Assembly: GCA_009693345.1 (NCBI GenBank)
Contig: SHXL01000041.1
Location: 1-17,074, forward strand
Reading direction: 5' to 3'
Source: Betaproteobacteria bacterium
Lineage (GTDB): Bacteria > Pseudomonadota > Gammaproteobacteria > Burkholderiales > SG8-39
Length of the DNA stretch: 17,074 nt
Shown: positions 9,039-16,262 of the stretch, piece by piece
Layout: every line of letters starts with the position of its first letter
How positions within the stretch are numbered: position 1 is the first letter of the stretch
The notes under the pieces: model-generated
Databases searched by the model: none
Seen by the model: only the letters and a program-made list of their open reading frames with translations
What the model was told of the DNA's origin: nothing
Position numbers and translations under genes: made by a program

Positions 9039-9230
9039 GTGTCCCCCGCTCGTGCCGGTGGGCCCGGCCTCCGAACCCTGCTTAATCAGGGTGGTCGCGT
9101 ACCGTCCACATCAGGTTCGTCCGGCGGGCCCGAAGGCGAGGGACGATCACAACAGTGGCACTAGAGGCCGCAACCAGGGGAAGCTATCGGTTCGGAAAAT
9201 ATGGGCCCTGTCGAACACTGCAGGGGACAA
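9039..9230 (-). ncRNA. ssrS: 6S RNA
   Basis: 6S RNA mimics an open promoter and holds the housekeeping RNA polymerase in stationary phase. The roughly 190-nt segment has complementary ends (TGTCCCC at the 5' end, GGGGACA at the 3' end) and long partly paired arms around a central open region, as in the family. Compared with E. coli 6S, it keeps TGTTCG..AG.GGGCC near the 5' end, followed by CCGATA. It lies just after zapA on the same strand, the usual zapA-ssrS arrangement, which also fixes the strand. A T-rich run (CTTATTCTTTT) follows the 3' end. The exact ends are estimated from the terminal stem. Confidence 0.87.
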
Positions 9231-9262
9231 AGAAGCATGCCGCACAAAACGAATAGCGCGGC

Positions 9263-9574
9263 CTAGAACAGCTTGTCCTGCTGGGCGAGCACCTCATCGA
9301 GCTTCGCCTCGATCAAGGAAATTCTACGCTTGGCCTGCCCGATGTCAAAGCCGTTCCCCAGTTTGGTGGAGAGAAATTCGTGCGCGATGTTGAGCGCCGC
9401 CATCACCGCGATGCGGTCGGGGCCGCTCACTTTGCCGGCGTTCTTGATCTCGCTCATCTTGCCGTCGAGGTAAGCGGATGCCTCGAGCAATGTCTCGCGC
9501 TCGCCCTCCTTGCACGCAATCTTGTAGCTGCGTCCCAGGATGCTGATTTCGATGGTCTTGGCAGCTTCGGCCAT
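9263..9574 (-). CDS. zapA: Cell division protein ZapA
   Basis: ZapA binds and cross-links FtsZ filaments at the division ring. The 103-aa product shows the ZapA family pattern: a short beta-strand head (TIEISILGRSYKIACKEGE, 7-25), the AYLDGKMSEIK helix, the conserved DRIAVMAALNIAHEFL segment (53-68), and a C-terminal coiled coil (80-103). The frame continues upstream, but ATG 9574 gives the family N-terminus and lies 11 bp after the ZapB-like gene. The 6S RNA gene follows 32 bases downstream. Confidence 0.95.
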   Translation of the reverse strand: MAEAAKTIEISILGRSYKIACKEGERETLLEASAYLDGKMSEIKNAGKVSGPDRIAVMAALNIAHEFLSTKLGNGFDIGQAKRRISLIEAKLDEVLAQQDKLF

Positions 9575-9585
9575 GGCAGCCCCGT

Positions 9586-9777
9586 TCAGTCGGGCAGACG
9601 CGCGAGCAGGCTCTCGAGCTTCACCTTGGCGCCCTCGATACGCTCGTTCAGGCGCTTGGCATCGTTCTTTGCCGTTGCCAGCTGCTGGCACAGATCGTGG
9701 TTTTCGGCGCGCAAGCGCTCGCACAGGCCGACGAACTGCGCCACCTTGGCATCGAGGGAGTTGAACTCCGCGTCCAC
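9586..9777 (-). CDS. Small ZapB-like / TIGR02449-type coiled-coil protein
   Basis: The 63-aa product is almost entirely a predicted coiled coil (LDAKVAQFVGLCERLRAEN, then LCQQLATAKNDAKRLNERI), like the small division-linked protein commonly found just upstream of zapA. It probably assists Z-ring assembly, by context. I chose GTG 9777 because family members begin around this point (VDAEFNSLDAKV). The frame is open upstream to 9888, with an ATG at 9849 as alternative. A sigma70-like promoter (TTGACG, 17 bp, CATAGT) would start transcription very near this GTG, and no Shine-Dalgarno sequence is present, so the mRNA could be leaderless. Confidence 0.75.
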   Translation of the reverse strand: MDAEFNSLDAKVAQFVGLCERLRAENHDLCQQLATAKNDAKRLNERIEGAKVKLESLLARLPD

Positions 9778-9783
9778 GCCGGA

Positions 9784-9812
9784 ACTATGTTGCAAATTCG
9801 CTACAGCGTCAA
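9784..9812 (-). promoter_or_regulatory. Candidate sigma70 promoter of the ZapB-like/zapA unit
   Basis: On the minus strand, TTGACG (9807-9812) and CATAGT (9784-9789) are separated by 17 bp. The expected transcription start falls at or within a few bases of the GTG at 9777. Confidence 0.45.
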
Positions 9813-9862
9813 GAAATAAGGGCCGCTTCTGCAAGTGATATCTGATCATGCTGCGCTGCTCA

Positions 9863-9868
9863 TATAAT
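9863..9868 (+). promoter_or_regulatory. Candidate -10 element for the btuB riboswitch transcript
   Basis: A perfect TATAAT on the plus strand lies 17 bases before the first paired strand of the cobalamin riboswitch, so transcription would start near 9875, just ahead of the aptamer. No convincing -35 hexamer was found at 16-18 bp. Spacing to the aptamer is the main support. Confidence 0.55.
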
Positions 9869-9885
9869 TGCCCTGTAGTCAGTTG

Positions 9886-10093
9886 CAAGGTGTCCGCGGC
9901 GCTTCCACGCGCCGCGGGTTAAACGGGAATCAGGTGCGTTGCCGCCCCCTGCGGGCGGCGCAAAGCCTGGACTGACCCCGCAACGGTAAGCGAGGGGGTG
10001 CACACCCGGCCACTGTGAGGCTTGTCCAGCTCACGGGAAGGCGTGCACCCGGCGGATCACATCCGCCACTCGCGAGTCCGGAGACCGGCCTTG
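9886..10093 (+). promoter_or_regulatory. Cobalamin (B12) riboswitch aptamer
   Basis: Conserved cobalamin riboswitch elements occur in order: TTAAACGGGAATCAGGTGCG (9919-9938), the core CCCCGCAACGGTAAGC (9976-9991), the B12-box sequence GCCACTGTGA (10010-10019), GGGAAGG (10035-10041), and GAGTCCGGAGACCGGCC near the 3' end. CAAGG (9886-9890) can pair with CCTTG (10089-10093) to close P1, which sets the limits. A perfect 9-bp hairpin (9894-9917) and a GC-rich arm (9941-9960) lie within it. It precedes a B12-type TonB-dependent receptor, so high cobalamin should repress that gene. Confidence 0.95.
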
Positions 10094-10146
10094 GAGCCTT
10101 TTTTCAACTTGTTGAGGCGTCGGGGACGACGCCGAAGGGGTTCCCA
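10094..10146 (+). promoter_or_regulatory. Riboswitch expression platform and btuB ribosome-binding site
   Basis: After the aptamer come a six-T run (10099-10104), a small CAAC/GTTG palindrome (10105-10114) and a 6-bp hairpin GGCGTC/GACGCC (10116-10133) that ends directly against the Shine-Dalgarno sequence GAAGGGG (10134-10140), 6 bases before the ATG. This favours control of translation by hiding or exposing the ribosome-binding site. The T-run has no strong stem directly before it, so a terminator is less likely. The switching mechanism is inferred. Confidence 0.55.
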
Positions 10147-12213
10147 ATGCGCTTTGCCGTTTTCGTGGCAGTACTCGCTGCTCTAGCTTCGCCTGCCCAT
10201 TCTCAGAATGAAGATTCGGTCGTAGTCACCGCCACGCGCTTCGCAGACGATGCCCGGCGCATGGCGGCGAGCGTCACGGTCCTCACGCGGGATGACATCG
10301 CGAAAAGCGCGGCGCGGAACATTCCGGATCTGCTCTCTGAGCAGGTAGGCCTGTCCGTGAAAGACCTGTTTGGCAGCAACGGCGCCAATGCATCCGTCGA
10401 CATGCGCGGATTCGGCGCGACCGGCCCGCAGAATACGCTGATCCTCGTGGATGGCCGGCGCTATTCGGACATCGACACCGCGGTAATTGCCTGGTCCTCG
10501 ATTCCACTCGCGAATGTCGAGCGGATCGAAATCCTCCGCGGAACCGGTGCAGTGCTGTATGGCGATGGCGCAAGCGCGGGGGCCATAAATATCGTGACGC
10601 GGTCTCCGCAACAGCTCGCGCCGGCCCTTGGCGTAGCGGCGCGCGTGGCAAGCTTTCGGACGCACGAGGGGCACGTGGCAGCCAATTTTGCAAGCCCCGG
10701 CTTTGGCCTCAGCGCGACGGCCCATGGCTATGCCTCGGATGGATACCGCGCAAACAGCCGCAACGAGCAGCGCAATTTCCTCGCCAATGCCAGGTGGATT
10801 GTCGGCCCCGGCCACCTCGACCTGCGGCTTGGAACGGACGCCACGGACGCCGGGATCCCGGGATCCCGGCGCGTGCAGCCCTCGTCTGGAACCGACGAGT
10901 ACGCGACGAACCCAAAAGGAGCACAGACACCTCTTGATTATTCGAGCCGGGATGGACGGCGGGCGGGGATCGCCTGGAACCAGCAATTCCGTGACACCGA
11001 CCTTTCCATCGGCCTGGATTGGCGTGACCGGGATTCGCGGGCATTTTTCGTGACGCGTGGCGTGTTTCGCGCAGACAGCCTCAAGCTCGTTTCGTTGACG
11101 CCCCGCGTCCGGGTGCCGTTCTCCACGGGTGATTTCACACATCGCCTGACCGTCGGCATCGACTCGCACAGCTGGCGCTACGCGTCCCGGCAGGCGAATC
11201 GGCCGGAGAACGTCGCGCGACCGATCAACTTCGTGAGAGGTACGCTGCAAGACCGCGCGCTCTACCTCAGCGATTCGATCGCCCTGTCCGCCGCGACCAC
11301 GGCGACGGTGGGCTGGCGCAGCGAACGGGTCAGGATTGACCTGAACGACACGCTGGATCCGGCCGCGCCAGGTTTTTTCTTCAATACGGGAGCGCAGCCC
11401 GCGAGCGCAGTGCTGCGGGCACGCGCCGGGGAGATCGGATTGCGGCATGCGTTCCTCAGGGAGTGGACAGGGTACGCACGCGTGGCGCAGTCGTTTCGAT
11501 TCGCCAGAATCGACGAAATCTACGAGACGGACCTCGCGTTCAACAATCAATTCCAGATCCTGCGGCCGCAACGGGCACTCACGCACGAAATCGGTGCCGA
11601 ATGGCGGGAGACAGGGCGCATGTTGCGAACGAGCCTGTTCACGACTCGAGTGATCGATGAGCTGCACCTTGATCCGTTTACTGCCGGCATGGGGAATACG
11701 AACCTGCCGCCGTCGCGCCGGCAGGGGCTGGAGCTGGAAGGACGCTGGCAGACGACGCCGAGCGTCCGTGTCTCCGCAGTCTATTCCTACACCAGCGCGC
11801 GATTTCTCGAGGGCATCCTTCCCGGCGGCGGCTCTGCGCTGGGCGCCAATCTGCCCATCGGCGGCAAGAACGTGCCGCTGGTCCCGGCGCAGAAGTTCAA
11901 TCTGGGCATGGTCTGGGAATTCGCGGCCAAGACGCGGCTGACGAGCTCGCTCGCCTATGTCGGCAGCCAGTTCATGGAGAACGACGAGCCGAACTCGCTG
12001 GGAACGAAAATTCCCGCGTACACGGTCGCGGACGTCAAGCTGGCGAAGATATTCGGCTGGGGCGCGATCTCCCTGGCGGTCAACAATCTGTTCGACAGGA
12101 AGTACTACAACTACGCGGTGCGCAACCAGTTCAACAACGCGCCCGACCGCTACGCGGTGTTTCCGCTGCCGGGGCGCACCGTCGGGGTCAGCGCCGAATT
12201 CAGCCTGCAGTAG
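10147..12213 (+). CDS. btuB: TonB-dependent vitamin B12 outer-membrane receptor
   Basis: The protein should import cobalamin or another corrinoid across the outer membrane, powered by TonB. The 688-aa product has a signal peptide (MRFAVFVAVLAALASPAHS), a TonB-box-like DSVVVTATR (23-31), a plug domain (about 35-145, including RNIPDLLSEQVGLSV, VDMRGFG, NTLILVDGRR, VERIEILRGTGAVLYGDGA and GAINIVTR), then a beta-barrel ending in YAVFPLPGRTVGVSAEFSLQ. The last residue is Gln where outer-membrane barrels usually end in Phe. The frame extends upstream to 10015, but that part is the riboswitch; ATG 10147 follows a good ribosome-binding site. Ligand assignment rests mainly on the riboswitch. No btuC, btuD or cobalamin-synthesis genes are adjacent. 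Confidence 0.93.
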   Translation: MRFAVFVAVLAALASPAHSQNEDSVVVTATRFADDARRMAASVTVLTRDDIAKSAARNIPDLLSEQVGLSVKDLFGSNGANASVDMRGFGATGPQNTLILVDGRRYSDIDTAVIAWSSIPLANVERIEILRGTGAVLYGDGASAGAINIVTRSPQQLAPALGVAARVASFRTHEGHVAANFASPGFGLSATAHGYASDGYRANSRNEQRNFLANARWIVGPGHLDLRLGTDATDAGIPGSRRVQPSSGTDEYATNPKGAQTPLDYSSRDGRRAGIAWNQQFRDTDLSIGLDWRDRDSRAFFVTRGVFRADSLKLVSLTPRVRVPFSTGDFTHRLTVGIDSHSWRYASRQANRPENVARPINFVRGTLQDRALYLSDSIALSAATTATVGWRSERVRIDLNDTLDPAAPGFFFNTGAQPASAVLRARAGEIGLRHAFLREWTGYARVAQSFRFARIDEIYETDLAFNNQFQILRPQRALTHEIGAEWRETGRMLRTSLFTTRVIDELHLDPFTAGMGNTNLPPSRRQGLELEGRWQTTPSVRVSAVYSYTSARFLEGILPGGGSALGANLPIGGKNVPLVPAQKFNLGMVWEFAAKTRLTSSLAYVGSQFMENDEPNSLGTKIPAYTVADVKLAKIFGWGAISLAVNNLFDRKYYNYAVRNQFNNAPDRYAVFPLPGRTVGVSAEFSLQ

Positions 12214-12254
12214 CCGTGGGCGGGGGCGGGCGGCAATTCTGCTATCTTCCCCCG

Positions 12255-13355
12255 ATGCTGAAGGACGCGGTGCCGCTCAAGGAGATCGCCCGGGCGCTGG
12301 TGGTCATGCTGCGCCATCACGGCGACGTGCTGCTCGCGTCGCCGGTGCTGGGCGTACTCCAGGCACACGCGCCGAAGATCGAGATCGATGCGCTGGTCTA
12401 CGACGATACCGCGCCGATGCTCGAGGGTCACCCTGCGCTTACCCAGATGCATGTCGTCGGGCGGAACTGGAAGAAGGAAAGCCTGCTGTCCAGGTTTGCT
12501 TCGGAAAAACGCCTCTACGACGCACTGCGCGCGCGGCGCTACGATCTCCTGGTCCACCTTACGGAGCAGCCGCGCGGCGCCTGGCTCGCGCGCTCCCTTG
12601 GTGCGCGCTGCAGCGTCGCTCCGGCGGTGCCCGGACGGGGTGAATTCTGGGCGCGGAGCTTCACGCATCTGTATCCGCTGGCGCGCAACGGCCGCAGGCA
12701 CAAGGTCGAGGCGAATCTGGACGCGCTGCGCCGCATCGGCATCCAGCCTGGATTGGACGAGCGCCGCATGCAGTTCGTTCCGGGGGCGGCGGCGCAGGCG
12801 CGCGTCGCCGCGCTGCTTGCCGCCGAGGGTCTGGTGAAAGGCACCTACATCCATATCCATCCGGCATCGCGCTGGCGCTTCAAGTGCTGGACGCCCGAGC
12901 GCAATGCGCAATTGATCGACCGGCTCTCCGCCAGCCACCGCGTGGTGCTCACGGCGGCCCCCGATCCGCAGGAACTGGCGCTGGTGGATGAAATCGTGGC
13001 GAAAACCGGAACCAGGCCGCTGGTCCTCGCGGGAAAGCTGCAGATCAAGGAACTGGGAGCCCTGACCGCGGGCGCGCGGCTGTTCGTCGGCGTGGATTCG
13101 ATGCCTATGCACCTTGCCGCGGCGATGGGAACGCCGGCGGTGGCGCTGTTCGGCCCGAGCGGCGAAGAGGAGTGGCGTCCGTGGCAAGTGAAGCATCGCG
13201 TCGTTGCGAGCGACCATCCCTGCCGTCCCTGCGGCAACGACGGTTGCGGCGGCAGCAAGGTGAGCGAGTGCCTGACCACGCTGGGCGTGGACCAGGTTCA
13301 TGAAGCAGTAGAGCAACTGCTTGCCGTGCAGCGGCAGAACGCCACGGAGCGTTGA
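12255..13355 (+). CDS. LPS heptosyltransferase, WaaQ/RfaQ type (GT9 family)
   Basis: Family members transfer heptose from ADP-heptose to the LPS inner core at the inner membrane. The 366-aa product has the N-terminal MLRHHGDVLLASPVLGVL (18-35), the central HPASRWRFKCW (202-212), the nucleotide-sugar site FVGVDSMPMHLAAAMG (277-292), and a C-terminal cysteine group (C323, C326, C331, C339) in a CxPCG.(x)nGC..S..S.CL pattern seen in WaaQ-like proteins. I chose ATG 12255; a GTG at 12216 is possible but adds non-conserved G-rich-encoded residues. No Shine-Dalgarno sequence is obvious. The gene starts 41 bp after btuB and ends 4 bases before the next glycosyltransferase. Confidence 0.9.
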   Translation: MLKDAVPLKEIARALVVMLRHHGDVLLASPVLGVLQAHAPKIEIDALVYDDTAPMLEGHPALTQMHVVGRNWKKESLLSRFASEKRLYDALRARRYDLLVHLTEQPRGAWLARSLGARCSVAPAVPGRGEFWARSFTHLYPLARNGRRHKVEANLDALRRIGIQPGLDERRMQFVPGAAAQARVAALLAAEGLVKGTYIHIHPASRWRFKCWTPERNAQLIDRLSASHRVVLTAAPDPQELALVDEIVAKTGTRPLVLAGKLQIKELGALTAGARLFVGVDSMPMHLAAAMGTPAVALFGPSGEEEWRPWQVKHRVVASDHPCRPCGNDGCGGSKVSECLTTLGVDQVHEAVEQLLAVQRQNATER

Positions 13356-13359
13356 GCGG

Positions 13360-14505
13360 GTGCGCGTTGCCATCGTGCGGCAGCGCTACGACCCCTTTGG
13401 CGGCGCCGAGCGCTTCATCGAGCGCGCTCTGCCGGCGCTTGAGCTCGCCGGGGTCGACGTATCGCTGATCGCGCGCAGCTGGCAAAGCGGTGCGACGGGG
13501 TGGCAAGCGCGCAAGGTGGTGCTTGCAAATCCTTTCTATGCCGGCAATCTGTGGCGCGACAGGTCATTTGCGCGCGCCGCGAGGAATGCCTGGGAAGCCG
13601 GCAACTTCGACCTGGTGCAGTCGCACGAGCGCATCCCCGGCTGCGATCTGTATCGTGCGGGCGACGGCGTGCATGCCGAATGGCTCGACATCCGGCGCGC
13701 CGCGGCCGCACCGCTCGAACGCCTCGGCATCGCGCTCAATCCCTACCACCGCCATGCCTGCGCGGCCGAGCGGCGCATGTTCGAGCATCCGCGTTTGCGT
13801 GCCGTGATCTGCAACTCGAACATGGTGCTCGATGAGATCCGCCGGCGCTTCGCGCTCGCATCGGGGAAACTGCACGTGATTCATAACGGCGTCGATCTGG
13901 AGCACTTTCACCCGCGGCACCGCACGGCGCTGCGCGCCGCAGCCCGCGCCGAACTGGGCATTGCCGCCGGCGAGATCCTGTTTGCCTTCGTCGGCTCCGG
14001 ATTCGCGCGCAAAGGCCTGGATGCCGCGATCTGCGCGCTTGCGCAGTGCGGCGATGCGCCGTACCGGTTGGCGGTCGCCGGACGCGACCGGGGCGCGGCG
14101 CGCTTTGCGGCGCTGGCCGATGCCAGGACCCTCGGCAGCCGGGTGCAGCTGCTGGGGGGCCGCGACGACGTGCGGCCGCTCTACGCGGCGGCGGATTGCT
14201 TTATCCTTCCGACACGCTACGACCCGTTCCCGAACACGGTCCTGGAGGCGCTGGCGATGAGCCTGCCGGCCATTGTCGGCCGGCGCAGCGGCGCCGCCGA
14301 AGTCGTGCGGCATGGAGAAAACGGCTGGATCTGCGAGCCGGCAGACGTGGCCGGACTGGCGCAACTGATGCACGCGGCGGCGGGCGTCGCATCCGACCAA
14401 GTCCGGGACGCGGCCGCGCGCACAGCCGCGCGCAGTACAGCCGAAAATTACGGAGTCGATGACATGGCCCGCAAGCTGACCAAGCTATACGCGACACTTG
14501 CATGA
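13360..14505 (+). CDS. GT4-family glycosyltransferase, WaaG-like, LPS core
   Basis: Likely adds a sugar to the LPS core at the cytoplasmic face of the inner membrane. The 381-aa product has the N-terminal RVAIVRQRYDPFGGAERF (2-19, compare the PFGG start of WaaG), the linker motif HVIHNGVD (172-179), FVGSGFARKGLD (210-221) in the nucleotide-binding domain, and a C-terminal PTRYDPFPNTVLEAL (284-298) corresponding to the GT4 EX7E region with Asp in the first acidic position. The start is GTG 13360, 4 bases after the heptosyltransferase stop; the open frame before it runs inside that gene. The stop overlaps the msbA ATG (ATGA). Donor and acceptor sugars cannot be read from the sequence. Confidence 0.88.
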   Translation: MRVAIVRQRYDPFGGAERFIERALPALELAGVDVSLIARSWQSGATGWQARKVVLANPFYAGNLWRDRSFARAARNAWEAGNFDLVQSHERIPGCDLYRAGDGVHAEWLDIRRAAAAPLERLGIALNPYHRHACAAERRMFEHPRLRAVICNSNMVLDEIRRRFALASGKLHVIHNGVDLEHFHPRHRTALRAAARAELGIAAGEILFAFVGSGFARKGLDAAICALAQCGDAPYRLAVAGRDRGAARFAALADARTLGSRVQLLGGRDDVRPLYAAADCFILPTRYDPFPNTVLEALAMSLPAIVGRRSGAAEVVRHGENGWICEPADVAGLAQLMHAAAGVASDQVRDAAARTAARSTAENYGVDDMARKLTKLYATLA

Positions 14506-16262
14506 GCGCAAAGCGCGACAGCGCGCTGTATTTCAGGCTCTTGTCGTATGTGCGCCCCTATGCCAAGGCGTTCGGCTTCGCCGTTCTCGGCATGGTCGCG
14601 GCGGCAGCGACCGAACCGCTTTTTCCGGCCTTGATGAAACCACTGCTGGACGGCGGCTTCGGCCCCGGCAAGCAACCCCTCGTCCCGCCGATCATGTTCG
14701 CTGCCGGACTGGTGGGCATCTTCGCAGTTCGCGGGATGCTGAGTTTTACCGCGGCCTATTTTCTCGCCTGGGTTTCGAATCGCGTCGTGCTCGACCTGCG
14801 CGCGGCGATGTTCGCGCGGCTGGTGCGCTTTCCGGCAAAGTTCTTCGACGATCACAGTTCCGGCGCCGTGCTCTCCAAGATCGCTTACGACGTGAATGGG
14901 GTAGCGTCCGCTTCCACGACGGTTCTGACGGTGGCGGTCAAGGATTCGATCGCGGTGATCGGGCTGTTCGCCTGGCTTATCTATCTGGACTGGAAGCTGA
15001 CGCTGGTGGCGCTCGCGGTGGGACCGCTGATCGCGCTGTTTGTGCGCCTGCTATCGCGGCGCATGCGGCGCATTGCGCGCGATGCACAGCATTCGATGGG
15101 CGACCTGGTGCACGTGCTGGAAGAGACGATCGACTGTCACAAGGTGGTCAAGATCTTTGGCGGACAGGCCTACGAATCGCTGCGTTTCGAGCGCGCCAAC
15201 CAGCGGCTGCGGGGGTTGGGCATGCGCCAGACCGTCGCCGCAGGGCTCACTACACCGGTGACGCATGTTCTGGCTGCAATGGCGCTCGCGATCATTCTGT
15301 ACTTGGCAATGGAAGATTCACTGGCGGGGCGCATCACGGTGGGCGAGTTCGCATCGTTCTTCACGGCGATGCTGATGCTGCTCGCGCCGCTCAAGCACCT
15401 GACCGAGATCAATGCGCCGCTGCAGCGCGGCCTGGCCGCCGCCGAGAGCGTGTTCGGGCTGATAGACGGTCCGGTGGAGGAAGACACGGGAGTCCAGGTG
15501 CTTGCGCGTGCGCGCGGCGAGATCGAATTTCAGAGCGTCAGCCTCACCTACCCGACGCGCACCGAGCCGGCGCTCTCCTCGGTGAGCTTCGCGGTCCGGC
15601 CCGGCGAGACGGTGGCGCTGGTCGGCGGCTCGGGCGGCGGCAAGACGACCCTGGTGAACCTGCTGCCACGCTTCTACGCGCCGCAGTCGGGCCGGATCCT
15701 GCTCGACGGCCACGACATTCAGGCGCTCAAGCTCGAGAGCCTGCGCGCCAACCTCGCGCTGGTCTCGCAGGATGTGGTGCTGTTCAACGACACGATCCGC
15801 GCCAATATCGCCTACGGCGGCATGGGCGCTGCGGCCGAGCCGGAGGTGATTGCGGCGGCGACGGCGGCGCATGCCATGGAATTCATCCGCGAAATGCCGC
15901 AGGGACTGGATACGCTGATCGGCGAAAACGGTATGCGCCTCTCCGGCGGCCAGCGCCAGCGCCTCGCCATCGCGCGTGCATTGCTGAAGAATGCGCCGGT
16001 ACTAATTCTCGACGAAGCGACCTCGGCGCTGGATTCCAAATCCGAGCGGCTGGTGCAGGACGCGCTCGATACGCTGATGCGCGGGCGCACCACGCTGGTG
16101 ATCGCTCACCGCCTGTCCACCATCGAACGCGCCAATCGTATCGTGGTGCTGGAGCGCGGGCAGATCGTGGAGACGGGCACGCACGCGGAGTTGCTTGCGA
16201 AGGAGGGCGTTTACGCCAGGTTGTACCGGATTCAATTCGCTCCAGAAAACAAAAAGGCATGA
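14502..16262 (+). CDS. msbA: Lipid A export ABC transporter MsbA
   Basis: MsbA is a homodimeric half-transporter that flips lipid A-core from the inner to the outer leaflet of the inner membrane. The 586-aa product has an N-terminal transmembrane domain (six helices expected between about 20 and 320; for example FGFAVLGMVAAAATEPLF and AVIGLFAWLIYLDWKL), then a nucleotide-binding domain with Walker A GGSGGGKT (375-382), Q-loop (VSQDVVLFND), signature LSGGQRQRLAIARAL (480-494), Walker B LILDEA (501-506), and H-loop His536. Length matches E. coli MsbA (582). It overlaps both neighbouring glycosyltransferase genes by 4 bp, consistent with a single LPS-assembly transcript. The surrounding LPS genes support MsbA over other exporters of this subfamily. 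Confidence 0.94.
   Translation: MSAKRDSALYFRLLSYVRPYAKAFGFAVLGMVAAAATEPLFPALMKPLLDGGFGPGKQPLVPPIMFAAGLVGIFAVRGMLSFTAAYFLAWVSNRVVLDLRAAMFARLVRFPAKFFDDHSSGAVLSKIAYDVNGVASASTTVLTVAVKDSIAVIGLFAWLIYLDWKLTLVALAVGPLIALFVRLLSRRMRRIARDAQHSMGDLVHVLEETIDCHKVVKIFGGQAYESLRFERANQRLRGLGMRQTVAAGLTTPVTHVLAAMALAIILYLAMEDSLAGRITVGEFASFFTAMLMLLAPLKHLTEINAPLQRGLAAAESVFGLIDGPVEEDTGVQVLARARGEIEFQSVSLTYPTRTEPALSSVSFAVRPGETVALVGGSGGGKTTLVNLLPRFYAPQSGRILLDGHDIQALKLESLRANLALVSQDVVLFNDTIRANIAYGGMGAAAEPEVIAAATAAHAMEFIREMPQGLDTLIGENGMRLSGGQRQRLAIARALLKNAPVLILDEATSALDSKSERLVQDALDTLMRGRTTLVIAHRLSTIERANRIVVLERGQIVETGTHAELLAKEGVYARLYRIQFAPENKKA

Noticed and set aside
9052..9393. Plus-strand small ORF across the 6S RNA and zapA region
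   Set aside because: It overlaps a structured RNA gene and is antisense to zapA, with no recognisable domain.
10015..10146. N-terminal extension of btuB from an upstream ATG
   Set aside because: This stretch is the cobalamin riboswitch and its platform; signal peptide and ribosome-binding site support ATG 10147.
10183..11667. Long minus-strand frame opposite btuB
   Set aside because: Low-complexity Arg-rich product, fully antisense to a clear TonB-dependent receptor.
12217..12232. G-rich run just after btuB as a G-quadruplex
   Set aside because: It has only three runs of three or more Gs plus a GG, so a stable quadruplex is weakly supported.
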